Assembly: GCF_000746085.1 (NCBI RefSeq)
Contig: NZ_JQKO01000013.1
Coordinates: 1 to 64,000 of the forward strand
Reading direction: 5' to 3'
Source: Methylocapsa aurea
GTDB lineage: Bacteria > Pseudomonadota > Alphaproteobacteria > Rhizobiales > Beijerinckiaceae
DNA length: 64,000 nt
The notes beneath the pieces are model-generated. The model saw nothing but the letters and a program-made list of their open reading frames with translations, was not told the origin of the DNA and searched no databases. Below are positions 25,856 to 35,140 of this stretch, in pieces; within the stretch, counting starts at the first letter, position 1; every line of letters starts with the position of its first letter. A program made the translations under genes and the position numbers.

Positions 25856-27232
25856 GTGGGCGCTGAACCGACCGTCAACCCCGTCGAGGTCAGCCATTCG
25901 CGCGTGATCCGGCTCGCGCTGCCGATGACGCTCGCGCATTTGTCGACGCCCTTGCTCGGCGTCGCCGATGCGGCGATCATCGGCCGGCTCGGCGAGGCCC
26001 ATCTTCTCGGCGCGATCGCCGCGGCGGCGGTCATTTTCGATTTTATCTTCTGGAGCTTCGGTTTCCTGCGCATGGGAACTGCGGGGCTCACCGCGCAGGC
26101 GCTGGGCGCAGGCGACCGCGCCGAGCAGCGCGCCACTTTTCTACGCGCCCTGATCATTGGCTTTTGCATTGGAATCGGCCTGATCTGCCTGCAAGCGGCG
26201 ATCGCGGGCGCGGCTTTCGCCGCGCTTGACGCCAGCCCGGAAGTGACCCACGCGGCGCGGCTCTATTTCGATGTCCGGATCTGGTCGGCGCCTTTCGTTC
26301 TTGTCAATTACGCCGTGCTCGGCGCGATCACCGGACGCGGCAGGACCGATGTGGCGCTCGCGCTTCAGGTCGGAATCAATCTCGTCAACATCGCCTTCAA
26401 CTTAGCCTTCGTTTATGGCCTCGGGCTCGGCGTGCAAGGCTCCGCAGCCGGAACGCTTTTGGCCGAGGCCTTGGGCGCCCTCGCCGGCTTCTTGGTCGTC
26501 CGGCGCATCTATGGCGATCTCTTCCCAATCGACCGCGGCCTCATTTTCGAGCACGAAAAACTTGCCCGAATGTTTGCGGTCAATGGCGACATCATGATCC
26601 GCACAATGGCGCTTCTCTTCGCCTTCGCCTTCTTCACCGCGCAAGGCGCGAAGGGCGGCGACGCCACGCTCGCCGCCAACGCCATTTTGCTCAATCTGTT
26701 TCTCGTCGCCGCCTATTTCCTCGATGGCTTCGCGACCGCCGCCGAGCAGATGTGCGGCCAATCCTTCGGCGCCCGCGACGGCGCCGGCTTCGCCAAGGCG
26801 GTGCGCCTCACCGCCTTCTGGTGCCTCGCTTTTTCCGCCGCCGTGTCGCTGGCGGCGCTCGCGGGCGGCGGCGCGTTCATCGATTTTCTGACGACCAGCC
26901 CCGAAGTGCGCGCCCTCGCGCGCGAATATCTCTTGTTCGCCGCGCTGACGCCGCTCGCCGGGGCGCTCGCTTTCGAATTCGACGGGGTCTTCATCGGCGC
27001 GACATGGACGCGCGACATGCGCAATATGATGCTCGTCTCGCTCGCGCTCTATATCGGCGGCTTTTTTCTGCTGCGGCCTTTCGGCAATGCCGGGCTTTGG
27101 TCGGCCCTGCTGATCTTTCTTCTCGCTCGCGGCCTCACGCAAGCATGGCGTTACCGGATGCTGTCCGCCGCCGCCTTCCCACTGGCCCAATCTCCCGCGC
27201 CGGAGCCGATCGCATCGACAAGCCGGGGATAG
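25856..27232 (+). CDS. MATE family multidrug/metabolite exporter (DinF-like)
   Basis: A 458-residue integral membrane protein with about 12 hydrophobic helices in two similar halves, as in MATE antiporters that expel drugs or metabolites using Na+ or H+ gradients. The N-terminal half has RLALPMTLAHLSTPLLGVADAA (split about 14-35) and LGAIAAAAVIFDFIFW. The second half has EQMCGQSFGARD. The sequence most resembles the DinF branch. The start is GTG 25856. The last 82 bases overlap the end of pyrD on the other strand, so both C-termini are encoded by the same DNA. Confidence 0.9.
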   Translation: MGAEPTVNPVEVSHSRVIRLALPMTLAHLSTPLLGVADAAIIGRLGEAHLLGAIAAAAVIFDFIFWSFGFLRMGTAGLTAQALGAGDRAEQRATFLRALIIGFCIGIGLICLQAAIAGAAFAALDASPEVTHAARLYFDVRIWSAPFVLVNYAVLGAITGRGRTDVALALQVGINLVNIAFNLAFVYGLGLGVQGSAAGTLLAEALGALAGFLVVRRIYGDLFPIDRGLIFEHEKLARMFAVNGDIMIRTMALLFAFAFFTAQGAKGGDATLAANAILLNLFLVAAYFLDGFATAAEQMCGQSFGARDGAGFAKAVRLTAFWCLAFSAAVSLAALAGGGAFIDFLTTSPEVRALAREYLLFAALTPLAGALAFEFDGVFIGATWTRDMRNMMLVSLALYIGGFFLLRPFGNAGLWSALLIFLLARGLTQAWRYRMLSAAAFPLAQSPAPEPIASTSRG

Positions 27233-28269
27233 GATTTCTGCTCGATCAGGCGGAGGAGGCCGCGCTTGATCTCAGCGATCAGGCCGGAGCCCTTGAACGC
27301 CAGCGCCGAATAGAATTGCACGAGACTCGCACCCGCCTCGATCTTGGCGAAGGCGGCATGAGCGCTATCGACGCCGCCGACGCCAATCAAGGGAAACTGG
27401 TTCTCGACCCGCAGATAGGCGGCGGCCAGCATTTGCGTCGAAAGCGGAAACAGCGGGAGGCCCGAAAGCCCTCCCTCCTGCCGCGCCAAAACGGTTTCGA
27501 TGAGCGTCGGCGGCCGCGAGAGGGTCGTATTGGACACGATCAGGCCATCGATTTTCCGCGCGCGCGCGCATCTGACTATGGCGTCGAGGCCGTTGAGCGA
27601 GAGGTCCGGCGCGATCTTCACCAGCACCGGCTTGCGGCCGAAAGCCTCGGCCGCCTTGTCGCGGGCGGCGAGCGCGCGGGCGAGAAGATCATCCAGCGCT
27701 TCGGCTGCCTGCAAGTCCCGCAATCCCGGCGTATTGGGCGAGGAAATATTGATCGCGAAATAATCCGCGACATCGGCAAAGGCCTCGATACCGCGCACAT
27801 AGTCGCCCGCCCGATCGGCCGAGTCCTTATTCGCGCCAATGTTCACGCCGACAAATCCCAGCTTCGCCGCAAGCGCGCGCTTGGCGAGGCGCGCGTGAAC
27901 CGCGCCATGGCCCTCGCTGTTGAAGCCAAAGCGATTGATCACGCCCTGGTCCCGCGCGAGGCGAAACAGGCGCGGGCGCGGATTGCCGGCCTGCGACAGC
28001 GGCGTGATTGTTCCGACCTCCGCAAAGCCAAAGCCCAGTCGCAGCATGGGGTCGACGACTTCGCCATTCTTGTCGAAGCCTGCCGCGAGCCCCAGCGGGT
28101 TTCGAAAGAGAAGTCCAAAAGCGCTGACCGCGAGGCGCGGATCGTCCGGCGGGGGAGAGGCAAGCGGAAGACTGGCGAGCGCCTTGATGGTCAACCCATG
28201 CGCCATCTCGGGATCGACGCGGAACAGGAGCGGACGGGCGAGCGCGCCCAACAGATTGGCCCAGCCCAC
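27151..28269 (-). CDS. pyrD: Dihydroorotate dehydrogenase (quinone), class 2
   Basis: A 372-residue membrane-associated FMN enzyme oxidising dihydroorotate to orotate with quinone as acceptor, the fourth step of pyrimidine synthesis. The N-terminal helical segment (about 1-40, LLGALARPLLFRVDPEMAHG) is the class 2 membrane and quinone-binding extension. NPLGLAAGFDKNGE and NISSPNTPGLRDLQ are FMN and active-site signatures, and VGGVDSAHAAF is the phosphate loop. The gene converges on the MATE gene with an 82-bp overlap. Confidence 0.96.
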   Translation of the reverse strand: MGWANLLGALARPLLFRVDPEMAHGLTIKALASLPLASPPPDDPRLAVSAFGLLFRNPLGLAAGFDKNGEVVDPMLRLGFGFAEVGTITPLSQAGNPRPRLFRLARDQGVINRFGFNSEGHGAVHARLAKRALAAKLGFVGVNIGANKDSADRAGDYVRGIEAFADVADYFAINISSPNTPGLRDLQAAEALDDLLARALAARDKAAEAFGRKPVLVKIAPDLSLNGLDAIVRCARARKIDGLIVSNTTLSRPPTLIETVLARQEGGLSGLPLFPLSTQMLAAAYLRVENQFPLIGVGGVDSAHAAFAKIEAGASLVQFYSALAFKGSGLIAEIKRGLLRLIEQKSYPRLVDAIGSGAGDWASGKAAADSIR

Positions 28270-28332
28270 CTGAAACTCAATTTTCGGAATTGCCGAAACT
28301 CCTTTGAATCATCGTGAAGCCCGATCTATCAC

Positions 28333-28460
28333 TAGAGCCGGATGATTTTGGACGGAATCGCAAGGCGATCTCGTCCAAAATCTGAATCCGCCTCTCATCA
28401 AAGAGTTAGAGCATGATGTCGTCCGAAAACCGGTTTCCACTTTTCGGCATCATGCTCTAG
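28333..28460. repeat. Palindromic intergenic repeat, family R3
   Basis: TAGAGCCGGATGATTTTGGA through CATCATGCTCTAG. It is the exact reverse orientation of 49079-49205 with few differences. Two hairpin modules: one around TTTGGACGGAATCGC...CGTCCAAA, and one GAGCATGATG...CATCATGCTC. It abuts an R1 copy at the shared CTCTAGAGC, making a four-hairpin tract. With R1 it fills the 301-bp gap between pyrD and the phosphopantetheinyl transferase gene. Confidence 0.95.
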
Positions 28461-28570
28461 AGCGCTTTCCGATCGAATGCAGTCATTCGATCGATCATAA
28501 ATCGCTCCAGTGTTAAAGCGTCGGAGCATATTCCGAACAGATCGAACCAATCTGTTCGGAATATGCTCTA
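28459..28570. repeat. Palindromic intergenic repeat, family R1
   Basis: Best copy of R1. Module 1 has GATCGAATG-CAGT-CATTCGATC. Module 2 is a perfect 19-base inverted repeat, GAGCATATTCCGAACAGAT and ATCTGTTCGGAATATGCTC, around CGAACCA. Its last base adjoins the ATG (28571) of the following gene. Confidence 0.95.
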
Positions 28571-29338
28571 ATGTCCCTTGGCCCCTTCAAAATCGCCGTC
28601 GCGCCCATGCGAGAAACAGCATTCCAAAAGCCCGCACCTCAATGCCCGCTTGGCCTGGCGGGTCCGGCGCAGCGCATCGGGACCACGGACAGCGCCAACC
28701 TCTGGCTCGTAGGCGTCTCCAACGAAGATGGCCCCCCGCCCGGCCAAATGAGCCTTCTTTCCCAGGACGAAAGGGATCGCGCCGACAGGTTCCACTTCGC
28801 CGTGGATCGGACCCGTTTTATCCTGGCTCGCGCCGCCTTGCGAACCCTGGTCGGGCAAGCCGCCGGCCAGGCGCCGGAGGAGATCGAATTTTCAACCGGG
28901 CCTTATGGCAAGCCCGGCCTCAAGGGCAGGCCAGACCTCCATTTCAATGTCTCCCACTCCGGCGCGCTGGCGCTGATTGGGATTTCATCCGAGCGTCCGA
29001 TCGGAGTCGACATCGAAATCATCCGAGAAAATATGGACGAACTCGCTTTGGCGCGGACTTTTTTTTGTGAAGACGAATTTGCTTTTCTCAGTGCGCTTGA
29101 TGCGCCGGCGCGGCTGCGCGCCTTCTACAAAATATGGACCTGCAAGGAAGCGGTCCTGAAAGCGTTCGGGGTCGGGATCTCCACCAATTTGAAGGATTTT
29201 TCCGTCGAATTGACGCAAGACGGAGTCAAGATTCACCCTACATCCGCCTGTTTCACGCCAGCTCTCGCCATGACCCGGATCGAGCCGATCGAAGTCCCGG
29301 CGGGATATGCCGGGACCCTTGCCTTGGCGGGGCTTTAG
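28571..29338 (+). CDS. 4'-phosphopantetheinyl transferase (Sfp type)
   Basis: A 255-residue enzyme that moves phosphopantetheine from CoA to carrier proteins. Both Sfp signatures are present: GVDIE (145-149, Mg2+ ligands D147/E149) and WTCKEAVLKAFG (189-200). The SHS in FNVSHSGALALIG (around 127-130) is the CoA-phosphate-binding histidine region. The N-terminal ~40 residues are unconserved, and ATG 28571 follows directly on an R1 repeat, so the true start may be further inside. No polyketide or peptide synthetase is nearby; the partner carrier protein is unknown. Confidence 0.93.
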   Translation: MSLGPFKIAVAPMRETAFQKPAPQCPLGLAGPAQRIGTTDSANLWLVGVSNEDGPPPGQMSLLSQDERDRADRFHFAVDRTRFILARAALRTLVGQAAGQAPEEIEFSTGPYGKPGLKGRPDLHFNVSHSGALALIGISSERPIGVDIEIIRENMDELALARTFFCEDEFAFLSALDAPARLRAFYKIWTCKEAVLKAFGVGISTNLKDFSVELTQDGVKIHPTSACFTPALAMTRIEPIEVPAGYAGTLALAGL

Positions 29339-29423
29339 TCCGCAAGCTCGATTTGCGGGACCAGCGAACGAATCGCGCTGCGACATCCGCGGGGGGGGCG
29401 CCGTCCGGTTTGAGAAGGGAGCG

Positions 29424-29705
29424 TCAGCCGTCGCCGTGACGTTTCTTCTTGCCGTCTCGCTTCTTGCCCCTGGAGTCGTCATCATCCTCGTCGTCATCAT
29501 TGTCTTCGTCGTCGAGGATGGTGATGGATTCGAGGCTGATGGCGGGAAGCGTGCTGGTTTTCACTTCATCGCTTAGCTCCGCGTACCACAAGCAATGCAC
29601 GCCCTCTCCTCCGACGGCGACGACCGTCATCGCCGGCCCCCCGGATTTCAACTGAACAATGTCGCCGGGTTTGAAATCCGTCGGTTGGCTGCTCGATTCG
29701 GTCAT
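29424..29705 (-). CDS. YodC-like DUF2158 protein with charged tail
   Basis: A 93-residue protein. Residues ~9-62 are the small beta-barrel DUF2158/YodC domain (FKPGDIVQLKSGGPAMTVV, then CLWY). After that comes a block of about 13 Asp/Glu with Asn (DDEDNDDDEDDDD), then an all-basic end (GKKRDGKKKRHGDG). The function of YodC proteins is unknown. The split acidic/basic tail is not part of the usual ~60-residue family and may mediate nucleic-acid or protein contacts (inference). The gene is convergent with the phosphopantetheinyl transferase gene, 85 bp away. Confidence 0.82.
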   Translation of the reverse strand: MTESSSQPTDFKPGDIVQLKSGGPAMTVVAVGGEGVHCLWYAELSDEVKTSTLPAISLESITILDDEDNDDDEDDDDSRGKKRDGKKKRHGDG

Positions 29706-29870
29706 GGATTCGCCTCTCGCTCTTGGCTGAGTGTCTTGTGGCCGATGTTTGGCGGCGCACGGCCAAGCAATAGCCAGAAAGCGCGCCGATCCTCAGGAAC
29801 AGCCTGTGTTTAGGCAAGGAGTATGACAGGCGCGTATCGGCATCGCGCCAAAAGTCGGGTCACGCCCTGT

Positions 29871-30785
29871 TCAGGGCCACATCACCAGCGGCGGCAGAGA
29901 CGACAGGATTGCCTCGACATTGCCGCCGGTCTTCAGGCCGAAGATCGTGCCTCGATCATAGAGCAGGTTGAATTCAACATAACGGCCGCGCCGCACCAAT
30001 TGCTCCTCGCGATCGGCCGACGTCCAGACAAGCGCCATATTGCGACGCACAAGTTCGGGATAGATCGAAAGGAAACCCATCCCGACGGCGCGAGTGAAAG
30101 CGAAATTTTTAGCAAAGACCGGATCGTCGCCTGCTGGACAATCGAGATAATCGTAAAAAATCCCGCCGATCCCGCGCGGCTCCGAGCGATGCTTCAAATA
30201 GAAATATTCATCACACCATTGCTTATATTTCTCGTAGTCGGCGGCGGGGTTCTGGGCGTCGTTGCAGGCGCGCTTCATCGCGGCGTGGAAATCCTGGGCG
30301 TCGGGATCGCTTTGCGCGCGGCGGCTGTCGAGCACCGGGGTCAGGTCGGCGCCGCCGCCGAACCATGCCCTGCTGGTTTCCACATAACGCGTGTTCATAT
30401 GCACGACCGGAACATTCGGGTTCCACGGGTGAGCGATCAAGGAGACCCCCGAGGCCCAGAAGCGCGGATCCTCTTCCGCTCCGGGAATCTGCTTGGCGAA
30501 TTCCGGCGGGAAGGCCCCGAAAACCGTTGACGTATGAACCGCCATTTTCTCGAAGACGCGGCCAGCAAGCAAAGCCATGCGGCCGCCGCCGCCATCGCCC
30601 CCGGTCTCGTTCGTCCTGCGCCAGAGCTTTGTCGAGAAGCGCCCGGCCGCCATGTCCGGCTTGGCGAAGGGGCCCTCCGCCTCCTCCTCCAAAAGCTCGA
30701 AGGCGGCGATGATTTTTTCCTGCAGCGCCACAAACCAGGCGCTGGCCTCGTCTTTGCGGCGGTCGCTGATCGTTGGGTCAGGCAT
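29871..30785 (-). CDS. hemF: Oxygen-dependent coproporphyrinogen III oxidase
   Basis: A 304-residue cytoplasmic enzyme using O2 to decarboxylate coproporphyrinogen III to protoporphyrinogen IX in heme (and chlorophyll) synthesis. Conserved stretches are [26 protein letters not shown] (catalytic region), [30 protein letters not shown] (split) and [15 protein letters not shown] near the C-terminus. Length is normal. It is oriented with the next two leftward genes but separated from them by 189 bp. No anaerobic hemN is seen in the window. Confidence 0.97.
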   Translation of the reverse strand: MPDPTISDRRKDEASAWFVALQEKIIAAFELLEEEAEGPFAKPDMAAGRFSTKLWRRTNETGGDGGGGRMALLAGRVFEKMAVHTSTVFGAFPPEFAKQIPGAEEDPRFWASGVSLIAHPWNPNVPVVHMNTRYVETSRAWFGGGADLTPVLDSRRAQSDPDAQDFHAAMKRACNDAQNPAADYEKYKQWCDEYFYLKHRSEPRGIGGIFYDYLDCPAGDDPVFAKNFAFTRAVGMGFLSIYPELVRRNMALVWTSADREEQLVRRGRYVEFNLLYDRGTIFGLKTGGNVEAILSSLPPLVMWP

Positions 30786-30974
30786 TCAATGGCGCTTTCG
30801 AGGCTCGAGCCGGGTTGGCGGCGGATGATTTGCGCCGCGAGAATATGTCGGTAAACAAGGATTGAGATTGCGGCAAATCAACCCGCTGTCTGGACCATTC
30901 GGCAAATTTCGATCATTCGAATGCGCGCGCCTTCTAGCTGAGTCGTAGCCGCAGGAGCGCCGTTTCCAAAACCC

Positions 30975-31580
30975 CTATTTCATCGCGACCAAGCTGTTTC
31001 CGGCCGGCGAAATGGCTTTGAACGCCGGCGCCAAATTCCTCACGATCACGGTCTTCACATTGGCCCCGAGCGCGGTGAGCTTCATTTTATAGCAGTCGCG
31101 CGGATCGCCATTTTCCAGGACCTCTCCGCGCGCGGCCATCTCGGCGCGCTGGCGCCGCACCGAGTCCAGAAGCGCGGGACTTGATTCGATCGTTGTCAGG
31201 CCCTCGGCGCTCAATCCGTAGTCGAGGGCGATGTCGGTGCGCATTTTGGCCGAAGCGCGGTCGTAGTCGCACAGATTGTCAAGCTGGCCAACGCTCATCA
31301 GACGGACGAACGCGTCGGAACTGAGGCTATGGATCTTGTCCAAGACCGGCTTTTGCTCATCAACGGGCACATTATCCATTTCGAGCCCCAGCGCCACGGC
31401 GCTTGGAGTGAAATCGACCTTGAAGCCCGCGAATTCGAGCGAGGATGGCGGCGAGGCCCGCTGGAGCAACCGCTGAGCCGCGGTTTCGATGTCCGAGAAT
31501 GCGCCCAGGATCAAGGTCAAAAAAACGAGACCGAACGCGATTTGCAAGAATCCCTTGAAATAATCGATGGCTTTCGACAT
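30975..31580 (-). CDS. Uncharacterised membrane-anchored protein
   Basis: A 201-residue protein with a single N-terminal TM helix (about 9-28, FLQIAFGLVFLTLILGAF). After it comes a soluble part with predicted helices: PVDEQKPVLDKIHSLSSDAF, a possible winged-helix-like region at about 85-135, and RRQRAEMAARGEVLENGDPRD. Two cysteines lie at about 105 and 163. ATG 31580 has an excellent GGAGG 6 bases upstream; a further in-frame ATG at 31595 is less likely. I do not recognise the family. It sits between hemF and trmL, all on the same strand. Confidence 0.7.
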   Translation of the reverse strand: MSKAIDYFKGFLQIAFGLVFLTLILGAFSDIETAAQRLLQRASPPSSLEFAGFKVDFTPSAVALGLEMDNVPVDEQKPVLDKIHSLSSDAFVRLMSVGQLDNLCDYDRASAKMRTDIALDYGLSAEGLTTIESSPALLDSVRRQRAEMAARGEVLENGDPRDCYKMKLTALGANVKTVIVRNLAPAFKAISPAGNSLVAMK

Positions 31581-31643
31581 GACGCCCTCCTTCAAGCAAT
31601 GCAGGAAGGATACGAAAATTTAACCCGGGCCGGCTGTGCGCGC

Positions 31644-32141
31644 TCACACGAGATCCAATTGCCGCAGAGCTTCCCCCGCGACCATGGCGGCAGCGACGGC
31701 GACGTTCAGCGACCGCATCGGCTCTTTCAACGGGATGACGAGGCGCGCGTCCGCCGCCGCATGGATGTCGGCCGGCACCCCGGCCGATTCGCGGCCGAGG
31801 AGCAAAATGTCGCCATCGCCAAAGCTGAAACGCGTGTAGGCGAGGCTCGCCTTGGTCGAGAGCAAGAGCAGGCGGCGGCCGCGCGCGCGCCGCCATGCCT
31901 CGAAAGCGGTCCAAGACGGGTAGCGCGCTAGGTCGACATGCGAAAGATAATCCATGCCGGCGCGGCGGAAATGCCGGTCGCTCACGGGGAAACCGGCCGG
32001 TTCGATGATCGCGGCGGCCAGGCCAAGGCAGGCGCACATGCGCAAAATTGTTCCGGTGTTTTGCGGAATGTCCGGCTGAAAGAGCGCGAGCATCAGCGGC
32101 GGCGTAGCTTGGTCAGGCGGCATGTTTGCGATAGGACCCAT
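31644..32141 (-). CDS. trmL: tRNA (cytidine(34)-2'-O)-methyltransferase
   Basis: A SPOUT-class (SpoU) 2'-O-methyltransferase that modifies the wobble nucleotide of tRNA-Leu. Signature motifs: FQPDIPQNTGTILRMCA at the start (motif 1), LLLGRESAGVP (motif 2) and IPLKEPMRSLNVAVAAAM (motif 3, knot and SAM site). The first 16 residues precede the conserved core, and later in-frame ATGs (residues 7 and 17) would also give a family-length product, so the start is uncertain by up to 48 bases. It diverges from petA across a 215-bp promoter gap. Confidence 0.94.
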   Translation of the reverse strand: MGPIANMPPDQATPPLMLALFQPDIPQNTGTILRMCACLGLAAAIIEPAGFPVSDRHFRRAGMDYLSHVDLARYPSWTAFEAWRRARGRRLLLLSTKASLAYTRFSFGDGDILLLGRESAGVPADIHAAADARLVIPLKEPMRSLNVAVAAAMVAGEALRQLDLV

Positions 32142-32356
32142 CGGATGAACGTCGAGAGCGGAGGAATTTCAACGATGGGCGCATCACATTCGCGCGGCGC
32201 GGCTCGCCGGCTCATGGCCTGCCCGCCCATGGCTGCGCGGCGGCGGCGGGGCGGCGAAGCGCCCTATCGCGCGGCAATGCGCACAAAATAAAGCATATTG
32301 ATTCTTTTACGCCGCTTGAATAGTTCGTAAGGGCGTCGCTCCAATTCGAGGGTTCA

Positions 32357-32878
32357 ATGGTAGCCAGCACGATAACGGACGAACCGACCCGAAGGGATTT
32401 TCTGTTTATCGCGACGGGCGCCGTCGGCGTTGTCGGCGCCGCCGCCGCTGTCTGGCCTTTCCTCAGCCAGATGAGCCCCGATGCGACGACCTTGGCGGCC
32501 GCGTCCATCGAAGTCGACATCGGCAATATCGCGCCGGGTCAGATCGTCACCGTCAAATGGCGCGGCAAGCCGGTCTTCATATCGCACCGGACGCCAGCGG
32601 AAATCGAAGCCGCCCGCGCAACTCCCTTGAGCGAACTGCCCGATCCGGCCACCGACGAATCGCGCGCGCCCAATCCCGAGTGGCTGATCGTCGTCGGCAT
32701 TTGCACCCATCTCGGCTGCGTGCCGATCGGCAACGAAGGTCCCTATAACGGCTATTTTTGCCCTTGTCATGGCTCGGTCTATGACGCCTCCGGGCGCATC
32801 CGGCAAGGTCCGGCTCCCTCCAACCTTGCTATTCCACCCTATAAGTTCGCAGGCGACGCCAAAGTCACGATAGGCTAG
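32357..32878 (+). CDS. petA: Ubiquinol-cytochrome c reductase iron-sulfur (Rieske) subunit
   Basis: A 173-residue Rieske protein of the bc1 complex. It has a twin-arginine-like start (TRRDFLF, 11-17), one TM anchor (about 18-37), and a periplasmic domain with the 2Fe-2S ligands C116 and H118 (CTHLGC) and C135 and H138 (CPCHGS). C121 and C137 form the stabilising disulfide. It passes electrons from ubiquinol to cytochrome c1. It is the first gene of the petABC operon; petB begins 64 bp downstream. Confidence 0.97.
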   Translation: MVASTITDEPTRRDFLFIATGAVGVVGAAAAVWPFLSQMSPDATTLAAASIEVDIGNIAPGQIVTVKWRGKPVFISHRTPAEIEAARATPLSELPDPATDESRAPNPEWLIVVGICTHLGCVPIGNEGPYNGYFCPCHGSVYDASGRIRQGPAPSNLAIPPYKFAGDAKVTIG

Positions 32879-32942
32879 CCTTCAGCCGCGCTGGTTTATA
32901 CGCCGAGCTCGCCGACCCAATCCCCCGAGCAGAGACGAGAGC

Positions 32943-34217
32943 ATGAGCGGACATCCGACCTACGTCCCGACACACCCTGCGGCCCAATGGCTTGAACGCC
33001 GTTTGCCGATCCTCGGCCTGCTGCACTCCTCCTTTGTCGTTTTCCCCAATCCGCGCAATTTGAACTACTGGTGGACCTTCGGCGGCATCCTGTCCTTCAT
33101 GCTCGCGGCGCAGATCGCTACAGGCGTGGTTCTCGTCATGCATTACACGCCGCAGGCCAGCCTGGCGTTTGCATCGGTCGAGCATATCATGCGCGACGTG
33201 AACTATGGCTGGCTGTTCCGCTACGCGCATGCGAACGGCGCCTCGATGTTCTTCGTCGCGCTCTACATCCACATGTTTCGGGGCATGTATTACGGCTCTT
33301 ACAAGGAGCCGCGCGAGGTGCTCTGGCTGCTCGGCATCCTCATCTACCTCTTGACGATAGCAACCGCCTTCATGGGCTATGTCCTGCCTTGGGGCCAGAT
33401 GAGCTTCTGGGGCGCGACCGTCATCACCAGCCTGTTTTCGGCGGTGCCCTTTGTCGGCGATTCCATCACGACATGGCTGTGGGGCGGCTACGCCGTCGAC
33501 AACGCGACCCTCAATCGCTTCTTCTCGCTCCATTATCTGCTGCCCTTCATGATCGCCGGCGTAGTGGTGTTGCATATCTGGGCCTTGCATGTTCCCGGCT
33601 CTAACAACCCAACCGGGCTGGAGCCGAAGACCGCCAAGGATACGCTGCCGTTCCATCCCTATTTCACGGTCAAGGATGGTTTCGCGCTGGCCTGTTTCCT
33701 GATCTTTTTTTCCTGGTTTATTTTCTACGTTCCGAACTATCTCAACCACGCCGACAATTACATCGAGGCTAATCCGTTGCAGACGCCGGCCCATATCGTG
33801 CCGGAATGGTATTATTTGCCATTCTACGCGATTTTGCGCTCGATCCCCTCGAAGCTCGGCGGCACGATCGCCATGTTCGCCGCAGTGTTGATCTTTGCTT
33901 TTCTCCCCTGGCTCGATAGCTCGCGGATCAAATCGGCGGTCTATCGTCCCCTCTACAAGATCGCATTCTGGGCTTTCGTCGTTTGCGCCGTGCTTCTTGG
34001 CTATGTCGGCGCGCAGCCGCCGGAGGGCGTTTATGTCCTGGCCGCGCGTCTCCTCACCGCTTATTATTTCCTCCACTTTCTGGTGATTTTGCCCCTGCTT
34101 GGCATCTACGAGAAGCCACGGCCCCTTCCCGCCTCGATCGCCGATTCGGTGCTCGGCCCGCCAAAAGAGGCGATTCACGCGGACGCCAACCCGGCCCACC
34201 CTAGGAAGAGCGGCTGA
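32943..34217 (+). CDS. petB: Ubiquinol-cytochrome c reductase, cytochrome b subunit
   Basis: A 424-residue integral membrane protein with eight TM helices carrying hemes bL and bH. The quinol-oxidation motif [10 protein letters not shown] is present, along with the helix B/D histidine pairs (for example [12 protein letters not shown] and FSLHYLLPF) and the [13 protein letters not shown] loop. It is a stand-alone cytochrome b; it is not fused to cytochrome c1 as in the fbcH gene of Bradyrhizobium. ATG 32943 follows GAGACGAGAGC. petC overlaps or follows closely. Confidence 0.98.
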   Translation: MSGHPTYVPTHPAAQWLERRLPILGLLHSSFVVFPNPRNLNYWWTFGGILSFMLAAQIATGVVLVMHYTPQASLAFASVEHIMRDVNYGWLFRYAHANGASMFFVALYIHMFRGMYYGSYKEPREVLWLLGILIYLLTIATAFMGYVLPWGQMSFWGATVITSLFSAVPFVGDSITTWLWGGYAVDNATLNRFFSLHYLLPFMIAGVVVLHIWALHVPGSNNPTGLEPKTAKDTLPFHPYFTVKDGFALACFLIFFSWFIFYVPNYLNHADNYIEANPLQTPAHIVPEWYYLPFYAILRSIPSKLGGTIAMFAAVLIFAFLPWLDSSRIKSAVYRPLYKIAFWAFVVCAVLLGYVGAQPPEGVYVLAARLLTAYYFLHFLVILPLLGIYEKPRPLPASIADSVLGPPKEAIHADANPAHPRKSG

Positions 34218-34251
34218 AGCCCAACGGCGGATGTCCACAAGGAAAGCGTTC

Positions 34252-35139
34252 ATGAGCTTGTTTCCCAGGAAAATGCGCGTTGGCGCCGGAGTGGCCCTCG
34301 CCCTCATCGCGATGCTTGTTCTGGCCGCCAGCGGGACGAAGGGGCTCGCCTCGGACGACGCCGCGACAAACGCCCCGGCCGGATCGCATGATGTGAAAAC
34401 GCCCAAGCGTCAGGCTTGGAGCTTTTATGGCCCCTTCGGCAAGTTCGATCAGGCGCAGCTTCAACGCGGCTTGCAGGTCTTTCGCGAGGTTTGCGCAACC
34501 TGCCATTCGCTGAAATCGATCGCCTTCCGCGATCTGGCCGCTCCAGGCGGCCCCGACTTCTCGGAAGCGCAGGCAAAAGCGCTCGCCGCCGACTATAAGA
34601 TCAAGGACGGCCCCAACGACGCCGGAGATATGTTCGAACGGCCTGGACGGCTGTCCGATTATTTCCCCTGGAATTTTCCCAATGCGCAGGCGGCGCGGGC
34701 GGCCTTCGGCGCTCTGCCCCCAGACCTCTCGGTGATCGCCAAGGCCCGGACCTACCACCGCGGCTTTCCGCTGTTTCTGGTCGACCCGATCATTCAATAT
34801 CAAGAGCATGGCGCCGATTATATCTATGCGCTGCTGACCGGCTATGCGCGCTCCGAGGATCCGAACTGGAACGAATATTTCCCGGGTCACAAGATCGCCA
34901 TGCCCAATCCGCTGAGCGATGGTGCCGTCGATTACGCCGATGGCTCGCCCAAGACGGTCCGCCAATACGCCAAGGATGTTTCCGCCTTTCTGATGTGGAC
35001 GGCCGAACCCAAGCTCGAGGAGCGCAAGGCCATCGGCTTCCGCGTCCTTGTCTTCCTTTGCGTGTTTGCAGGGCTTTTATACTTCGTGAAGCGGAAGATC
35101 TGGGCGCGCGTCCACGACGACGCCGGCGGGACGCATTGA
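34252..35139 (+). CDS. petC: Ubiquinol-cytochrome c reductase, cytochrome c1 subunit
   Basis: A 295-residue cytochrome c1 with an N-terminal signal/anchor (about 8-32), the heme-binding CATCH (81-85), a distal methionine region HKIAMPNPLSDG, and a C-terminal TM anchor (FRVLVFLCVFAGLLYFVKRK) that leaves the soluble domain in the periplasm. ATG 34252 is chosen because AAGGAAAG lies 7 bases upstream. ATG 34231 is possible, and the open frame back to 34099 overlaps petB and is not used. Last gene of petABC. Confidence 0.96.
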   Translation: MSLFPRKMRVGAGVALALIAMLVLAASGTKGLASDDAATNAPAGSHDVKTPKRQAWSFYGPFGKFDQAQLQRGLQVFREVCATCHSLKSIAFRDLAAPGGPDFSEAQAKALAADYKIKDGPNDAGDMFERPGRLSDYFPWNFPNAQAARAAFGALPPDLSVIAKARTYHRGFPLFLVDPIIQYQEHGADYIYALLTGYARSEDPNWNEYFPGHKIAMPNPLSDGAVDYADGSPKTVRQYAKDVSAFLMWTAEPKLEERKAIGFRVLVFLCVFAGLLYFVKRKIWARVHDDAGGTH

Positions 35140-35140
35140 A

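Noticed and set aside
26752-28317. 521-residue plus-strand frame across the MATE and pyrD genes
   Set aside because: It runs through two firmly identified genes in other frames and is rich in Arg, as expected for an out-of-frame reading of GC-rich DNA.
32865-34406. 513-residue minus-strand open frame opposite cytochrome b
   Set aside because: Cytochrome b on the plus strand is certain; the opposite frame is a GC-rich mirror with no recognisable motifs.
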